A stretch of 64,000 nt of DNA from positions 620,001 to 684,000 of the forward strand of contig FJUW01000001.1 in the NCBI GenBank assembly GCA_900074885.1. Direction: 5' to 3'. The stretch is from Rhynchosporium graminicola (lineage: Eukaryota; Ascomycota; Leotiomycetes; Helotiales; Ploettnerulaceae). The notes under the pieces were generated by a model, which was given only the letters and a program-made list of their open reading frames with translations, made no database searches and was not told the origin of the DNA. A program made the position numbers and the translations under genes. This document shows, piece after piece, positions 46,249 through 58,488 of the stretch; within the stretch, counting starts at the first letter, position 1; each line of letters begins with the position of its first letter.

Positions 46249-47987
46249 TCACTGCTCATCCTTAACTCTCCTTAAACTCTCGTTGACACCCCACCCATTC
46301 GCCAATAACGCACTCGTCTCTTCGAGACTCAGACCCTTCGTTTCTGGATATATGCAAAGGATGCAGACCCAGCCTGCAACGCACACCAACCCATATATAG
46401 CAAACGTCCATGGAGGTGTAAAGAATACCATCATCGGCAAGAATGTCAACCCAATGATAAAGTTGGCGCCCCAGTTTGTCGACGTGCTGATACCAGACCC
46501 AAGAGAGCGGACGTTCAATGGGAATAGCTCGCTTTGCATCCATGGAACGTTTCCTAAGCCTAGAGCATATGCCCCCACGTACAACATCACACTGGCCAGG
46601 ACCAACATTGATGCAGTTCGTTCGGAGAGCGGAATCTCTTCTTCTGCTGAAGATACACCAGGTTTTGAAGAGTCGAAATCGGCTGGCAGTCGGATAAAGA
46701 TGAAGCCTATAGCGCAGAGAAACAGGCCGATGGCCATGATGGGAATGGAGGAGAGGAGGATCCGTCGTCTCCCAATGCGGTCGATGAGCAAGAGAGCCGC
46801 GCAGGTCATAACAAAATTCGTCACTGCCACGACGAGGGAAGTCAAGGTCGGGCTTTCGAAACCTAGGATCGTGAATATAGTAGCGGAGAAATACATCAAA
46901 GAGTTCTACATCATTAGCTGAGCTTCAAGTTTAGAGACCCAAGAACTTACAAATCCACACAGCTGTTGCAGACCCTGCAATAGACAAGCAATTGTCAAAG
47001 CTCGTCTATTTCCAGGTATCTTGAACAGCTCTGATAAATTGTCTCTCACGGCAGCAAGCCAGGAATCACGCTCTCTCTTCGTTTGACCCCTCTGCCGTCC
47101 CCGTTTTGCGTCTTCTTCCTCTCGAACCTCCTCCTCGATACCTTTCAATACACGCTCAGCCATCTGTTCGATCTCAATACCAGATCCGAAAACTTTGTTC
47201 AACACCGTCCTAGCTTCATCATGCCTGTCAACCATAACCAGCCATCTCGGCGTTTCTGGCATTATAGCCATCGTGAGCATCTGCACCCCAGCAGGAACAG
47301 CTCCAAGTCCAACAATCCACCTCCAAGCCGTATTCTCGTTTCCAAATTGCACAAAAAGCCAGCCTACCACATAAGCAACCACTTGTCCGACAGTAATGAA
47401 TAGAACATTCAACGTCATGAGTCGGCCTCGAAATGGAGCAGGAGAAAGTTCCGATATGTATAGAGGTGCCGCAAAGCTTCCTGCGCCGACTGCGATTCCT
47501 ACTACTGATCTGCCGGCGATCATAATTGGTACTGAAGAGGCTACTGCTTGGATGACAGCTCCGAGAATGAAGGCCAAATCTGCCAACAGCACCACATGCT
47601 TCCTCCCGAGCCGATCTGCGAGCACCCCCGAAACAGGCGAAACCAGTAGAGCAAACAACGCCGTAGCAGACGTTATAAACGACTTGTCAAGAGTCGTCAA
47701 CTCATGTCCGAGAGAGCTATTGATCGAAACCAGCGTCGCGGAAATAACACCCGTATCATCTATAACCTATTAGCAATATCCAGAGTCCTAGTGGTTTCCC
47801 CAAACTTACAGCCAAACAACAATCCACTTATTCCAGCAGAGAAAGTCAACAGCCAGACGAATATGCCGGGATGTCGTAGGTTCTTCTCGAGGAGGAGTGA
47901 GACGTCGCTGAGATCTACTTCGTCGATGTCTTCGGTTTCGACACTGGGTGAAGGGCGCATCAATGGCTCCTCTGCTGAGTCTGCCAT
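46249..47987 (-). CDS. itr1: myo-Inositol transporter (Itr1-like MFS sugar-porter family), 547 aa
   Basis: Exons 47987-47810, 47759-46951, 46905-46249. Twelve helices with sugar-porter signatures: YDTGVISATLV after helix 1 (the Tyr codon spans the first intron), DRLGRKH, PETPRWLV, LQGLQQLCGFNSLMYFSATIF across the second intron, DRIGRRR and PETKGLSLEE. LCGFNSLMYFSA and LTTLDKSFITS are characteristic of fungal inositol/proton symporters rather than hexose carriers. The acidic N-terminus (VETEDIDEVDLSDVSLLLE) resembles the regulatory tail of yeast Itr proteins. The predicted role is uptake of myo-inositol at the plasma membrane for phosphoinositide synthesis or as a carbon source. The neighbours give no pathway clue. 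Confidence 0.9.
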
Positions 47988-48825
47988 ATTTGCGAGATGT
48001 ATCGAAGGTGGCGCCGTGAATGAAGAGCAGGAATGACTTGGGCGCCATTGAAGAATGTCGTATGTGAGGATTGGAGGTTGGAAGATGCGAGGGGCATTGG
48101 AGCTGAAATGCCAAGAGTGATCTGCAGCCCTGCATGTTGCAAGGCTGATGAGTGCATTGACCGATGGATCGTTGCGGAATTCATCGGCCGTAGATACAGT
48201 ACAGTCGCCAAGTAGTCCTTGCAAAAATCAATAAATACCCAATAGTCTTAAAAATGACCATTCGATGGGGTAAAGCATCCTCTCTATCTGCAGCTCGATG
48301 AAATGCACTGTCAGAAGCACGAGTATCAAGAATATGCCCAAGAGGCAGTTTCGAAAGCGGGTAAGTGGCATTTTGAAAGCCTTAGGAGTGAGGTATCTGA
48401 GTATTCGAGTATACGTATAGAAGATTTATGAATGTTGTTTCCAAATCTATTGGCTGAAGTTGAATCGGAAGAACGGATGTGAGACGCGGTCTGGACTTGT
48501 TCCTTCCAAGCCCTAAGCTACGGGGAGTCTAGTATATCTTAGGATCTTCGAGTGACGAAATCAGAAAGTTGCTTATTATTTTCATTTATATTCTTATTTG
48601 GTTCAGCTATAGACGTGAGTCACGGATGATGATGTGAGAAGTTTTGCTACGGATCTCTGAACAGTAAAGTGTTGACATGTTAACATATTCGGGACTCGAA
48701 GCGGAAATGTTTCATGATATTCAAGCACCTCAACGATCTAAAGCATCCTAATCAAATGACTGAAAGTGTCGGAAAACACATCCGCTATCTCTGCTATCTA
48801 AACTTTATCACGAGCTGAATACAGT
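47988..48825. other. Intergenic region, inositol-transporter promoter
   Basis: 838 bp between the transporter start and the stop of the dioxygenase gene. The centre is moderately AT-rich. No gene or recognisable control site was found; an upstream frame on the minus strand merely extends the transporter frame region. Confidence 0.6.
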
Positions 48826-50538
48826 TCAAACCTTCTTCACATCAACCTGTCTTTCCGTAGCGTACTTCTCCACCTCCTTCGTAAGCGTCTCTTTCTGCTG
48901 AATCGCAAACTCCATGACTTCCTCACACTTCTTCCCCAACCCCTGCTTCCCGCTTCCCTCCCACACATCTATCATAGTATCCAACACAGCCTGCAACTGA
49001 TTCGGCAACCAGGTCACAATCGGACTACCACCAGTAGCTACAGGATGCGCGGTCTTCTTGAGGATGTATTCTCTGGTAAAAGTCCAATGTCTCCAGCGGA
49101 AATCTCGGACTTGATTCAAAGCTAGGAGATAGAAAGCAGTAGATACGGAATCTTGGAGAGCGTAGGAACGGAGGGAGAGGAGAGATGATCGGGAGCGGAC
49201 GTACTCGAGAAATTCCCGGTGGTTGCCAGGTCTGTAGGAGCGGAAATCTTGAAGGATGGCTGTGAGGGGAGTGTCGGGCATGGTTATTTGAAGGAGGTTG
49301 TCGCAGAGAGGAATCTGGAATTTCGGTTAATTATTATTGTGATCAGGTAGGAGAACTACGCATGAATTGTATTTACCATGCTATCATTTGCTCCAGATTC
49401 TCCTCGGAATGACATAGGCTCCTCAGAGACACCTTCGTATACGACGCCATGAGGGAACATACTCTGGCTCGTAATGCCGAAGATGAAAGTCCGGAAGGAG
49501 ATGTAATCGCCTGGCTTAGACTTTCCCCACATACCTCGCAGCGAGTCAATTTCAGGCGTCTTTCACGGAAGGGTATTGGGAACATGGAATGACTCACCAT
49601 CCATCACTTTATTCACTTTTGTCATGCTGGTAACGACTTTTTCCATTCCGATGTTGAAAGCCTCGCGGTCATGCGACTCGCATGCATCGAGCGCGGAGAC
49701 GACTCCGTCGACTAGTGGTCCGGAGTTTTGGACCATGTCGACGTGGACAAGGACAAATCCTGCTTCGGAAGATTTTGGATCAAGACCGTGCTAGAATAGA
49801 TTAGCGGTGTTTTTCCTTCTGAGCTCAAAACACTGAAGCAGGACGAGGATCAGATCTGAAGGGGGACACCTAGGATAAGGCCTCAATATATCAAAAGGGT
49901 AAAGTGAGTTAAAAATTACTGACCTCGAAAGCACGAATGAGGCGAAGGTTGTCATATTCAAGACCTTTCTTTGGATCTTCAAGACGATAATTGAAGAGCG
50001 CGTACGATCCAGCATATTCCATGAATGGCTTAAATCCCGCACTGTATATGTGTCAGTATTGTTGATCACATAGCCAAGCGAGTACTTACAGCTCAGCACA
50101 ACGAGAGATTGGCAACGCAATTACAGAAGGAAGGGTCTGACGACCGAGTCCGTATCCCTCTCCTTTGAGGTGTCGCTCATGACAAGGCTCGAGTAGATAA
50201 GCCGAAGCAAGGAAAGAGTAGTCTCTGTATATGGCGTTCATCAGAGGTAAGTTATCCTGGTACTTGTTGATGGCCGAGGTCAAGTCTGGTAATTCTTTCA
50301 AGACGGTCTCACCGAGTGTAAAGGTTGCAAGAAGACCTGGCATGCCATCCAAAGTCTTGATAGGCATGCGGCTGAGAATAGATTCCAGTATGTCGAACTC
50401 TGCTGGGAGGTTGATGATAGGTTCTTGTCTTGGGAGGAAGCCTCGTGTGGTGGAGACCATGAAAGCTGGCAGTGTTGTGTCCTCCGGCTTATTGTCATTG
50501 AGGACATTGAAGGAAGGGGCTGTGGCAATAGAACCCAT
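48826..50538 (-). CDS. ido: Indoleamine 2,3-dioxygenase (tryptophan to N-formylkynurenine), 468 aa
   Basis: Exons 50538-50090, 50041-49924, 49790-49598, 49534-49377, 49314-48826. Family hallmarks are LPLMNAIYRDYSFLASAYLLEPCH in the small domain, ALPISRCAEL, RLIRAFEHGLDP, MWGKSKPGDYISFRTFIFGI, FRGESGANDSM and the proximal haem ligand region RPGNHREFLEYV (His338). IDO is a cytosolic haem enzyme that opens the indole ring of tryptophan, the first step of the kynurenine route to NAD. The length is close to other fungal IDOs. Fungi often carry several paralogues, some with low tryptophan affinity, and the clade cannot be assigned here. An in-frame ATG 57 nt upstream exists; the MGSIATAP start fits the family better. 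Confidence 0.92.
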
Positions 50539-52732
50539 GATTTGTTTCACAAGTGATGAAGAACGAGTATGAAAGTTGGGCTGTATGGGCTGCAATTCGA
50601 GTAGGAAAGTTGCTAGAAAGAGTCTGAAAAGTTGGGAAAGAAGATGTGGATGAAGAGGAGAAATGTTCTAGAAAATCGAGGGGAATTTTGATCTTTTATC
50701 GTATTTGTGTGAGGCCGGAAAGAAACCGTCCTCCTAAAAATGTTAAACCATCCTAGGATCCACTCACCAAGTATTTTGATAAATGAAACCCTCTACTGGA
50801 AGACTCCTTTCCAGTGAATGATAACACCTGCGGATAGTTTTGATCAAAGAGTAACAGAAGAATAATGTGCCCCAAAGGAGGAAAGATGGATAGGAATCAT
50901 TGAAAATGGAATCTGCCACAGAAAGGTAAACAAACGAATCCAACTAGTAATGAGAGTCAAATCGATCCTACCAGATACTTGACTTACTAGAAACGCTCTT
51001 ATAGGCACTTTATAGTACGTCCTAATAGCTGTCGACTATTGCTCGCTCAAAATAGACAATTAACAGAGCAAAGAAGTGCAGCAGCTATTCGGGGAAAGTC
51101 ATGGGGTAGGATTCCAAATCTCGCTTGCATCTGATTCGTCCTTTGGCCGGAATTTCTTTCCGGCCAAAAATCCACTTACGAGATAAGAGACGTACAGTAG
51201 TCCACTGTTGAAAAGCCGAGTTCGGCACTGCAGCACCACGTGTCATAATGAACCAATGAGGGACAGCGGATCATGAATGGCCCTCGGATCACGAGGTGTT
51301 AGTTTCATCACTTTGATAATACTGTACCTAGTAGAGCAACGTCCTAGAAATGTTTTGTAACACTCGATTCTTGATTCAGTACAAGTCCTCCAAATTTCTT
51401 GGTAACATTCGTTCGCTACTTTAGTTCTTGAAGTCTTTTATAACTTTGATCTTTCAACTTGCATGAATGCAAGTAGGTATATCGAAAAAGGTCTATCGAT
51501 AGAAGTACATCGTAGATGACTTGGTCACTTGAGACGTGCGTGCGTGCCAAGCCTCGCAGAATGTAATCACAAGGTCAGGCAGGGCAATGTGTCGAGAAGG
51601 GACGTCCCGAAAAGCAAGAACAAAAGTCAAGATAAGAGTGGTCCAGGTTCTCAGATAATCCTAGCACGTTCCTCGAAGAATGGAAGAATAACAGACTGCG
51701 CAGAATCACTACCTCTGGAGATCATCTGCGGCCTACGTACGTAGTTGGGGTTTGGAAAGGTCGCAAGACTTAGAAATTTCCAGTTCATGCGAGCATCCCA
51801 GAACCGCAATAGTTGACCCAGGAATTCAAAGGACGAAAGTCTGTGTAGTAGCTTTGCTCACGAAGACCACTGTGAAGCTACTGCAGCCATTTGCACAGAG
51901 GAGAGCAGTGCCGTCTCGAATGTTGAATATGCTTGTCAACCAAAACGAAAAGTGCTTGTACGACTCAGAAACATCAGAGAGTCCGTCAAACTAGAAAGAG
52001 GGCGGCGGCCATTGGACCACGCCATCCCGATCATTAAAGATTGCAGCATTTCGTCCCGATATTTAGAGCCATTTCCGTCATTGATTGAACGTGTGTAAAG
52101 GTAACACGCAATTCGAAGCTGGCATTGGAACGATTGCTACCTTTGATGCTATCAGAAGTATGCAAAATCTCATGATATTCTGTGGGTTGGTGGCTTTGAT
52201 AGCCTGCAATAAATAGCAAGCGAGATAGAGTAAGGAAGAAATGGAGCAAAACACCTAAAGTATTACATGGAGAACATGATGCGAGAGCGAGGTTGGAAAT
52301 TCCGCATCTTGGTACCTATAGGCACTTAAGTATATGAATACTAAGTTAATTCAAAGAAAGGTGGTGAAACACGTCATTGAGGGGACGGGGACCACCAGGG
52401 ACAAGCCGTCTGTCTCATTTTGGCTGGCTGTAACCAAGACCTTCACTATACCCTAGTAACGGTGAGCTACAGGGATATCTGACCCGCTATACTCTACCCC
52501 TTGTAGGGCTCAGCCAATCCATCGCTCAGGATTGCAAAGCCCCCTCCGCGAGCTCGAAATCATCGACCTCATCAGCTCATACCTACATAGTACATGTTAA
52601 GAATGCTTACGTACCTGGGATGGACCTCTAAAATACGTTAATTATTTACAATTCTCAATTCAAAGCCGGAACAAGTCAATCTCTCACCATAGGTATCTTC
52701 ATCAAACCTCAGGACTTTGGTCTGATTCTTAC
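50539..52732. other. Intergenic region of ~2.2 kb
   Basis: Two diverging upstream regions, for the dioxygenase (minus) and the Rieske-AIF gene (plus). An inverted word pair, TGGCCGGAA and TTCCGGCCA, near 51,143-51,170 forms a potential hairpin. Short plus-strand frames at 51,529-51,994 have no recognisable domain. No gene is supported. Confidence 0.55.
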
Positions 52733-54891
52733 ATGCTCTCATCGCGCTTCTTCATCCGAATTGGCCTTCGAAATACCATCCGGCAAGCTATTCCCCGCAA
52801 TCAGAGGATACAAGCAATTTCAACAAAATCAAGAAACATGGCCCAGGAATACAAACTTAAAGGCTTGAGTAGCCTTGACTTGAAGCCGGGAGAGAAGAGA
52901 GAAGTCGAAGTAGAGGGAATCGAAGAGGGCAAGGTTCTGCTTTGCAATGTTGGAGGAAAGGTCTCTGCCATTGGTTCCAAGTGCACTCATTATGGAGCTC
53001 CATTGATCAAGGGAGTTCTGACGGGTATGTCACCGCACCATTTTTGAATCCGTGTGGTCACTGTGAACGTGTCCTATATCTACATATACAAACCCAGTGT
53101 GCCGGGATGTAGCTAACGAATTTGACATGTAGGAGATGGTAGAATTACTTGCCCGTGGCACGGAGGTAAGGGGGCTAGGCCATGAAGCATGCCTGACTTT
53201 CAGCTAACTCAGTCAAACAGCCTGCTTCAAGGCTTCAACTGGCGATATCGAGAATGCCCCAGCAATCGACGCTCTTCCTTCTTTCAAAATCTCGGAGAAG
53301 AACGGTTCCGTCTACATTACTGGCGAACAACAAGCCATAAAGGGCAGCAGGCGGAAGCCAAATGTCAAAATATCAGCATCACCAAGTGCCGATAAGGTTA
53401 TTATTGTTGGAGGTGGAAGCGGTGCATTGGGAACCTTGGAGGCTCTACGAGAGAATGGCTATCGTGGGTCCATTACAATGATTGGCAGCGAAGGACAGAC
53501 ACCCTACGATCGTACAAAACTATCCAAAGCTCTAATTGACGACCATTCCAAGATCGCCCTACGAGATGAGGCGTGGTTCAAGGAAGGATCCGTGGACCTT
53601 GTTTCTGATGAAGTCACTGGTGTTGACTTCTCTGGAAAGAAGGTATCGACAAAAAAGGGCAGTGAGTATAATAATTATTTTGCAGAGTAATCGCATACTG
53701 ATGAATGTCTTGTAGGCTCCCACTCTTACACCAAACTCGTGTTGGCCACTGGTGGTAGCCCGAAGAGCCTCCCATTGCCAGGGTTCAAGGAGCTCTCCAA
53801 CATCTTTCTCCTCCGTACGATCTCTCACGTCAAAGGAATCAACAGTGCAATTGGCGACAAGAACAAGAAGATTGTTATGTAAGTCTTATTGACCTTGGTG
53901 GCACCGCACTCATCCCTGGTCTTCCTTTGCCAGGTGTAGTCAATACTGACCTTATAACAGAATCGGAAGCTCATTCATTGGTATGGAGGTTGCGAATGCC
54001 GTTTCTAAGAGCAATGATGTAACTGTTGTGGGTATGGAAAAGGCGCCTCTCGAGAGAATCATGGTAAGCATCACATTTCCCAATGTAACTCACTGCGAAT
54101 CAATTCACTGCGAATCATGCCACGCCCTCACTGCTTCAGGTATGGAAATGATGATCGGAGACTTACACTCATTACAGGGAGAAGAGGTTGGCAAGATCTT
54201 TCAAAAGAGCTTGGAGAAGAATGGTGTCAAATTCCAAATGAATGCTGGAGTTGAGAAGGCCATCCCATCCGAATCCGACTCCTCGAAAGTCGGAGGTATA
54301 GTCCTCAAGGACGGCACTACTCTCCCAGCAGATTTGGTGATTTTGGGAACTGGTGTTTCACCCGCAACCACGTTCTTGGACAAGCATCAAGTTGAGCTTC
54401 AGAAGGATGGTTCTCTCAAGACGGACGAGCACTTTGCCGTATCTGGACTGAAGGACGTCTATGCCATTGGAGACATTGCGACATACCCCTACCACGGACC
54501 TGGAGGTGATGGCGCCCTTACTCGCATCGAGCATTGGAACGTTGCTCAAAATGCTGGTCGCAGCGTCGCAGCTAACATCATCGATCCATCTGCACCTGCA
54601 AAAGCATTCATCCCTATTTTCTGGTCCGCTCTTGGATCTCAACTCAGATACTGCGGAAACACTCCGAATGGATGGGATGACTTGATCCTGCAAGGTACAC
54701 CTGAGGAGGCTAAGTTTGTGGCATTCTACACCAAGGGCGAGACTGTGGTTGCAGTTGGTACGATGGGAATCGATCCTGTGATGACAGCTTCCTCGGAGTT
54801 GATGAGACGTGGAGCAATGCCATCGAAGAGCGAGTTGAAGAAGGGTATTGACGTTCTTTCAGTCAAAATCCCAGCCGAGGTAAAGATCTGA
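52733..54891 (+). CDS. Rieske-AIF FAD/NADH oxidoreductase (AIFM3-like), 581 aa
   Basis: Six exons: 52733-53024, 53133-53165, 53221-53661, 53716-53878, 53961-54063, 54178-54891. A basic, Ser/Arg-rich N-terminus without acidic residues (about 1-35) looks like a mitochondrial presequence; MAQEYKL at 36 could be an alternative cytosolic start. The Rieske domain (about 38-145) has both iron-sulphur ligand pairs, CTH (84-86) and CPWH (104-107). The FAD-binding VIIVGGGSGALG starts near 168; NAD-binding IGSSFIGMEVA and the second FAD motif VYAIGDIA follow, then a C-terminal reductase domain. The Rieske-plus-AIF order matches AIFM3/Nfrl. Its physiological partner is unknown; a redox or cell-death role is inferred. 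The second exon, which carries the second Rieske ligand pair, is only 33 nt. Confidence 0.92.
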
Positions 54892-56421
54892 AAGGGGTTT
54901 AGCCGGTCGATGATGTCGGTCTAGCAAGTGTGTCGAATAGTACATAATCAATGAATCATATGGATGACTTCAAGGAAAAATAGAAGCATTTGTGCAATCA
55001 TGTATGCATCATCTCATTCGTTGTGGTCCAGATACACTGGGTTCGGTCCCATGAAAGTACTTCCTTTGACGCGAACACAGGTTGAATTCATGGCCCAGTC
55101 GATTTCCATCAAGCTGTTGTGACCTGTGGAGTTTTCTCATGCCTTCAAGCCAGTCGAAAACAATACATTTACCTGAGCTCGAATCGGAAAACCAAACACT
55201 GAAATCGACAAATTCATGGATCATACTCTTTCGTCCTCTACAGAGCCTTGCATCGGGTTATTTCCAAGCGAGATTCATGCAAGTGATTGGTGGAATCAAA
55301 ACAGTCTTAGGTTGATCCGCACTTCCTGATCTCCCCGGAAACTCGTTCCTTTTAGAGTTTCTACCCCCATATTGAGGGCCAATTTCCCATGCATCATCCT
55401 TTTGCCTAAATGCTACTCTGCATGTCTCCCTAGCTGTAAATTTCATGCCGCTTTATGAGACGTGATACGCGCGACGCGTAGGGATTAATACCTTGAGTGT
55501 ATTGTCTCTCCCCGATTGGTGCCTTTCCCTCATTTACCTGTTCTTTACCCTGTAAACTCCCCTAGTAGCCCTTTCTACTAAGTAAGTATTGCCCTCTGAG
55601 GTCCTACGCGTATACCCTTTCGAGGGGAATCCTTCTTGACTCTATTCCTTCGAGTATGATATATAAACGCCCGGTGGTAATATCCTTTCGATACTCTCTA
55701 TACTCTTAACATTTCTAATATTCAATACTTTAAGCGCTCTAAATGCCTCACGAATATGGAATTCTCGTGAGGCACTAGTTTTGCTCTGACTGCTATCGGA
55801 AGGTTTACATGCTTTCGACATAGGGCGGCATGCGTTTCTAGCAGGGGATGCATGCAAAATAGTGTTCATGTAAGAAAAGGGGATGCTGGAAATCAATCGG
55901 CCCCATCTAGAGGTCGTGTGTTCGAATAGTGCTCCATCACGTCTTCAGCTGGTTGTCAATTTGGCATGCTGAGTTCCTGTATTCTGTGCTCTACAGTCGC
56001 ATAATCTAGATGTAGCTTTATGCTCTACTGCTTTCCGACATTCAACTGTAAGTTGAATTGCAATGTAGAGACGGATGTGGAGGAAGAGATCTACCGTGGA
56101 GGAAATGGACGAGCCAAATCGAGCAGTCAAGCTTTGCTTCCCCATCTTTGGACCTTCATATGACGCCGATTAACATTATACCTAGCTAGTGCCTGGGGAT
56201 CTTCGGAGAATTATGTGGAGATGAGTGGCTATAATATCTTCATCAAGTTGAAACAGATCTGGCCAAGATAGGGCGGATACTCCACATTCATCTATCGGTA
56301 CTATCCGTGAAGTACCGAAAGTTTCCACGAGTCGGAGCTACTATCACGTCGATACGGTATAACATCCAACCTTTCCCTTACTTGGTCTCCCTGTAACCCA
56401 GTTGCGCTTTTGCGTCTGCTC
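54892..56421. other. Intergenic region with clustered inverted repeats
   Basis: About 1.5 kb between two plus-strand genes. From about 55,465 to 55,930 it holds several inverted word pairs, including a perfect 10-bp stem at 55,744-55,774, and a tRNA T-loop-like word near 55,917 that lacks the rest of a tRNA. It may be a decayed element. No protein frame is supported. Confidence 0.5.
55744..55774. repeat. Perfect 10-bp inverted repeat with 11-nt loop
   Basis: TGCCTCACGA at 55,744-55,753 pairs exactly with TCGTGAGGCA at 55,765-55,774. It is a stable hairpin if transcribed. No T-run follows. Confidence 0.85.
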
Positions 56422-57779
56422 ATGAACGGCAGTACGATGTTTCAATCATTGAACCGCGTTCTATTTGCTATTTCGGCCGTGCTGCCAGCTCTCATCCAAG
56501 CCTACTCTAACCCAGGATCCTGTTCCGGAGCATGCTGGGCCCACGACCCAGCCATCATCCAACGAGCCTCCGATGGCCAATACTACAAGTTCAACACCGG
56601 GGGGAATATTGAGATAGCCACTGCCACCAACCTTGCTGGGCCATGGACGTTGAAAGGTTTTGTGCTTAGTGATGGAAGTTCGATTTCGAGTCCTGGAAAT
56701 AAGGATTGTTGGGTATGTCGTTTTGAGCTTGGAAACCCTGAGATTGAGTGGGTTTGGGCTGCGTTGATGTTAAGTACAGGCACCTGACGTTTCGCTTGTG
56801 AATGGTGTTTATCATCTTTATTACTCGGTTTCTACTTTTGGTACCCAGGTGAGCATACTCTCCTGTTTACTTAGATCCATGTCCTGCAATTATTGCTTTA
56901 AATCTGCTTTGTCCAGGTTGAAGAGACCAAGAGAATCTCGGGACTTCAGGCAGTAGAGCTGAATGATGCTAATCTGTAAGATAGACCAGTGCAATTGGCC
57001 TGGCTACAAGTTCGACTCTGGATCCAGGATCTTGGACAGACCTGGGAGCAATTGGCGTCACCAGTAGCGCAGGAAAGAGCTACAATGCTATTGATGCCAA
57101 TTTAATAGCTGTTGGAAGCTCATACTACCTGTAAGAGCCTGTTTCATCTTGGCTGTCGTGCAAGATATTGGAAGACTAATTTTCTCGGGATATTGATATG
57201 TCGAATCAATCCGACTGATAAATGGCTAACATAATATTAGGAACTTCGGCTCTTTCTGGCATGACATCTACCAAATCCAGCTCAACGCAGCAGCAACGAG
57301 AGCTGGTGGAGCGGCTGCATATAACCTTGAATACGGTTCCACCAACCGCTCCCCGAGTGAAGGGTCTTACATGTTCTACCACAGCGGCTTCTACTACCTA
57401 ACGTGGTCTCTTGGAATCTGCTGCAACTACGAAAAGTACATTCCTCTCATGCCTCTTCCCAAGCAGACCGTTCTAACCCTAACACAGAACCAAACCCGCG
57501 GCCGGTCTTGAATACAAAATCATGATGTGCCGTAGCACCACCGCAACTGGCGGTTTCGTCGACAAAAACGGTAGGTCCTGCACGGCTGGCGGAGGATCTG
57601 TTTTGCTTGAGAGTCATGGAGATGTCTATGGACCCGGGGGACAGGGTGTCTTCAATGATAAGAGTAAAGGTTTGGTTTTGTATTATCATTATGCGAATCC
57701 TAATGTTGGGTTGGCGGATGGCAAGTATTTGTTCGGATGGAATGTATTGACGTGGGCTGGGGGTTGGCCTTCTGTTTAG
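56422..57779 (+). CDS. Secreted GH43 arabinan endo-1,5-alpha-L-arabinosidase, 330 aa
   Basis: Exons 56422-56712, 56780-56848, 56985-57130, 57241-57435, 57488-57779. A signal peptide (hydrophobic core [15 protein letters not shown]) is followed by the mature start YSNPG. GH43 five-blade propeller features include catalytic-base motif [26 protein letters not shown], the second acidic site NAIDANLI, the likely acid in SPSEGSYM, and the closing [14 protein letters not shown]. It would cut the alpha-1,5-arabinan side chains of plant pectin outside the cell. Cysteines near the N-terminus probably form a disulphide. Start choice is between ATGs at 56,422 and 56,437; both keep the signal peptide. It points to a plant-cell-wall-degrading lifestyle. 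Confidence 0.9.
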
Positions 57780-58488
57780 AACGGGGAAGGAGGAGATGAG
57801 AGGCTGATTTGTGTGCCTTTGAGAAGAGGTTTCACTTCTCCGACATATAATTGAGTAAAGAGTTTCCGAATAAAAATGATAATTTTCTAGAAACAGCTTT
57901 ACAGAGATAATATTTGAAAGTTTCAGGCTCAATTTGCCGACCACATTTGGATGCTCAACTTGCTTGGACTACACTTTGAGTCAGTGCAGGTTGGTTGTGT
58001 ATTTGCTTAGCTGCAGTTTTGGGCCTTGTGGGTTTCAGATCAAATCTTCATTGTGAGTAGAATACTTTACAATTGGCCAGATAGTCTCGTTCGTATCCAG
58101 CTTTCTCTAATTCTGACTCGCTTACTTTGTTTACGTTGTATTCTTCAACAAAAGTACCCTCAAATACTCGAGACAATACGGTAAAGCGATCACGTATATG
58201 CACTTATGATTGGGTAGCTTAAATTTCCTAAGGCATTATGAATCTCACGAATACGTGACTAAATTCAATGCTTTGATATTTGAATCTGCTTGCTGTCTAA
58301 GAGCGCCCTACACTTACGTTCTGCTGCCGCTTTTACTTCGAATCGATAAGGTGGCATGGCATGCTCTGCCCCACTCATCGATTATCACTTAGTCGTCATA
58401 ACTACAGTACCATACATCACCGCAACGGCCTAAGAAAGATTCGGAAGTGTTTCCTCAGAAGCTTTCCATTTCTGGTCCCGATTCTACA
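57780..58488. other. Intergenic region, promoter of PLP-enzyme gene
   Basis: 709 bp, AT-rich, between two plus-strand genes. Short frames are present but nothing is recognisable. Confidence 0.6.

Noticed and set aside
46283..46921. 212-codon plus-strand frame
   Set aside because: It is antisense to the last exon of the inositol transporter, whose MFS motifs are clear on the minus strand.
42669..50538. Secondary-metabolite cluster around the MFS transporter and dioxygenase
   Set aside because: No polyketide synthase, NRPS, terpene cyclase, prenyltransferase, P450 or cluster regulator was seen in the window; IDO and inositol uptake are primary metabolism.
55885..55935. tRNA T-arm-like GTGTTCGAATAG
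   Set aside because: No matching A-box, anticodon arm or complementary acceptor stem was found at the right distance upstream.
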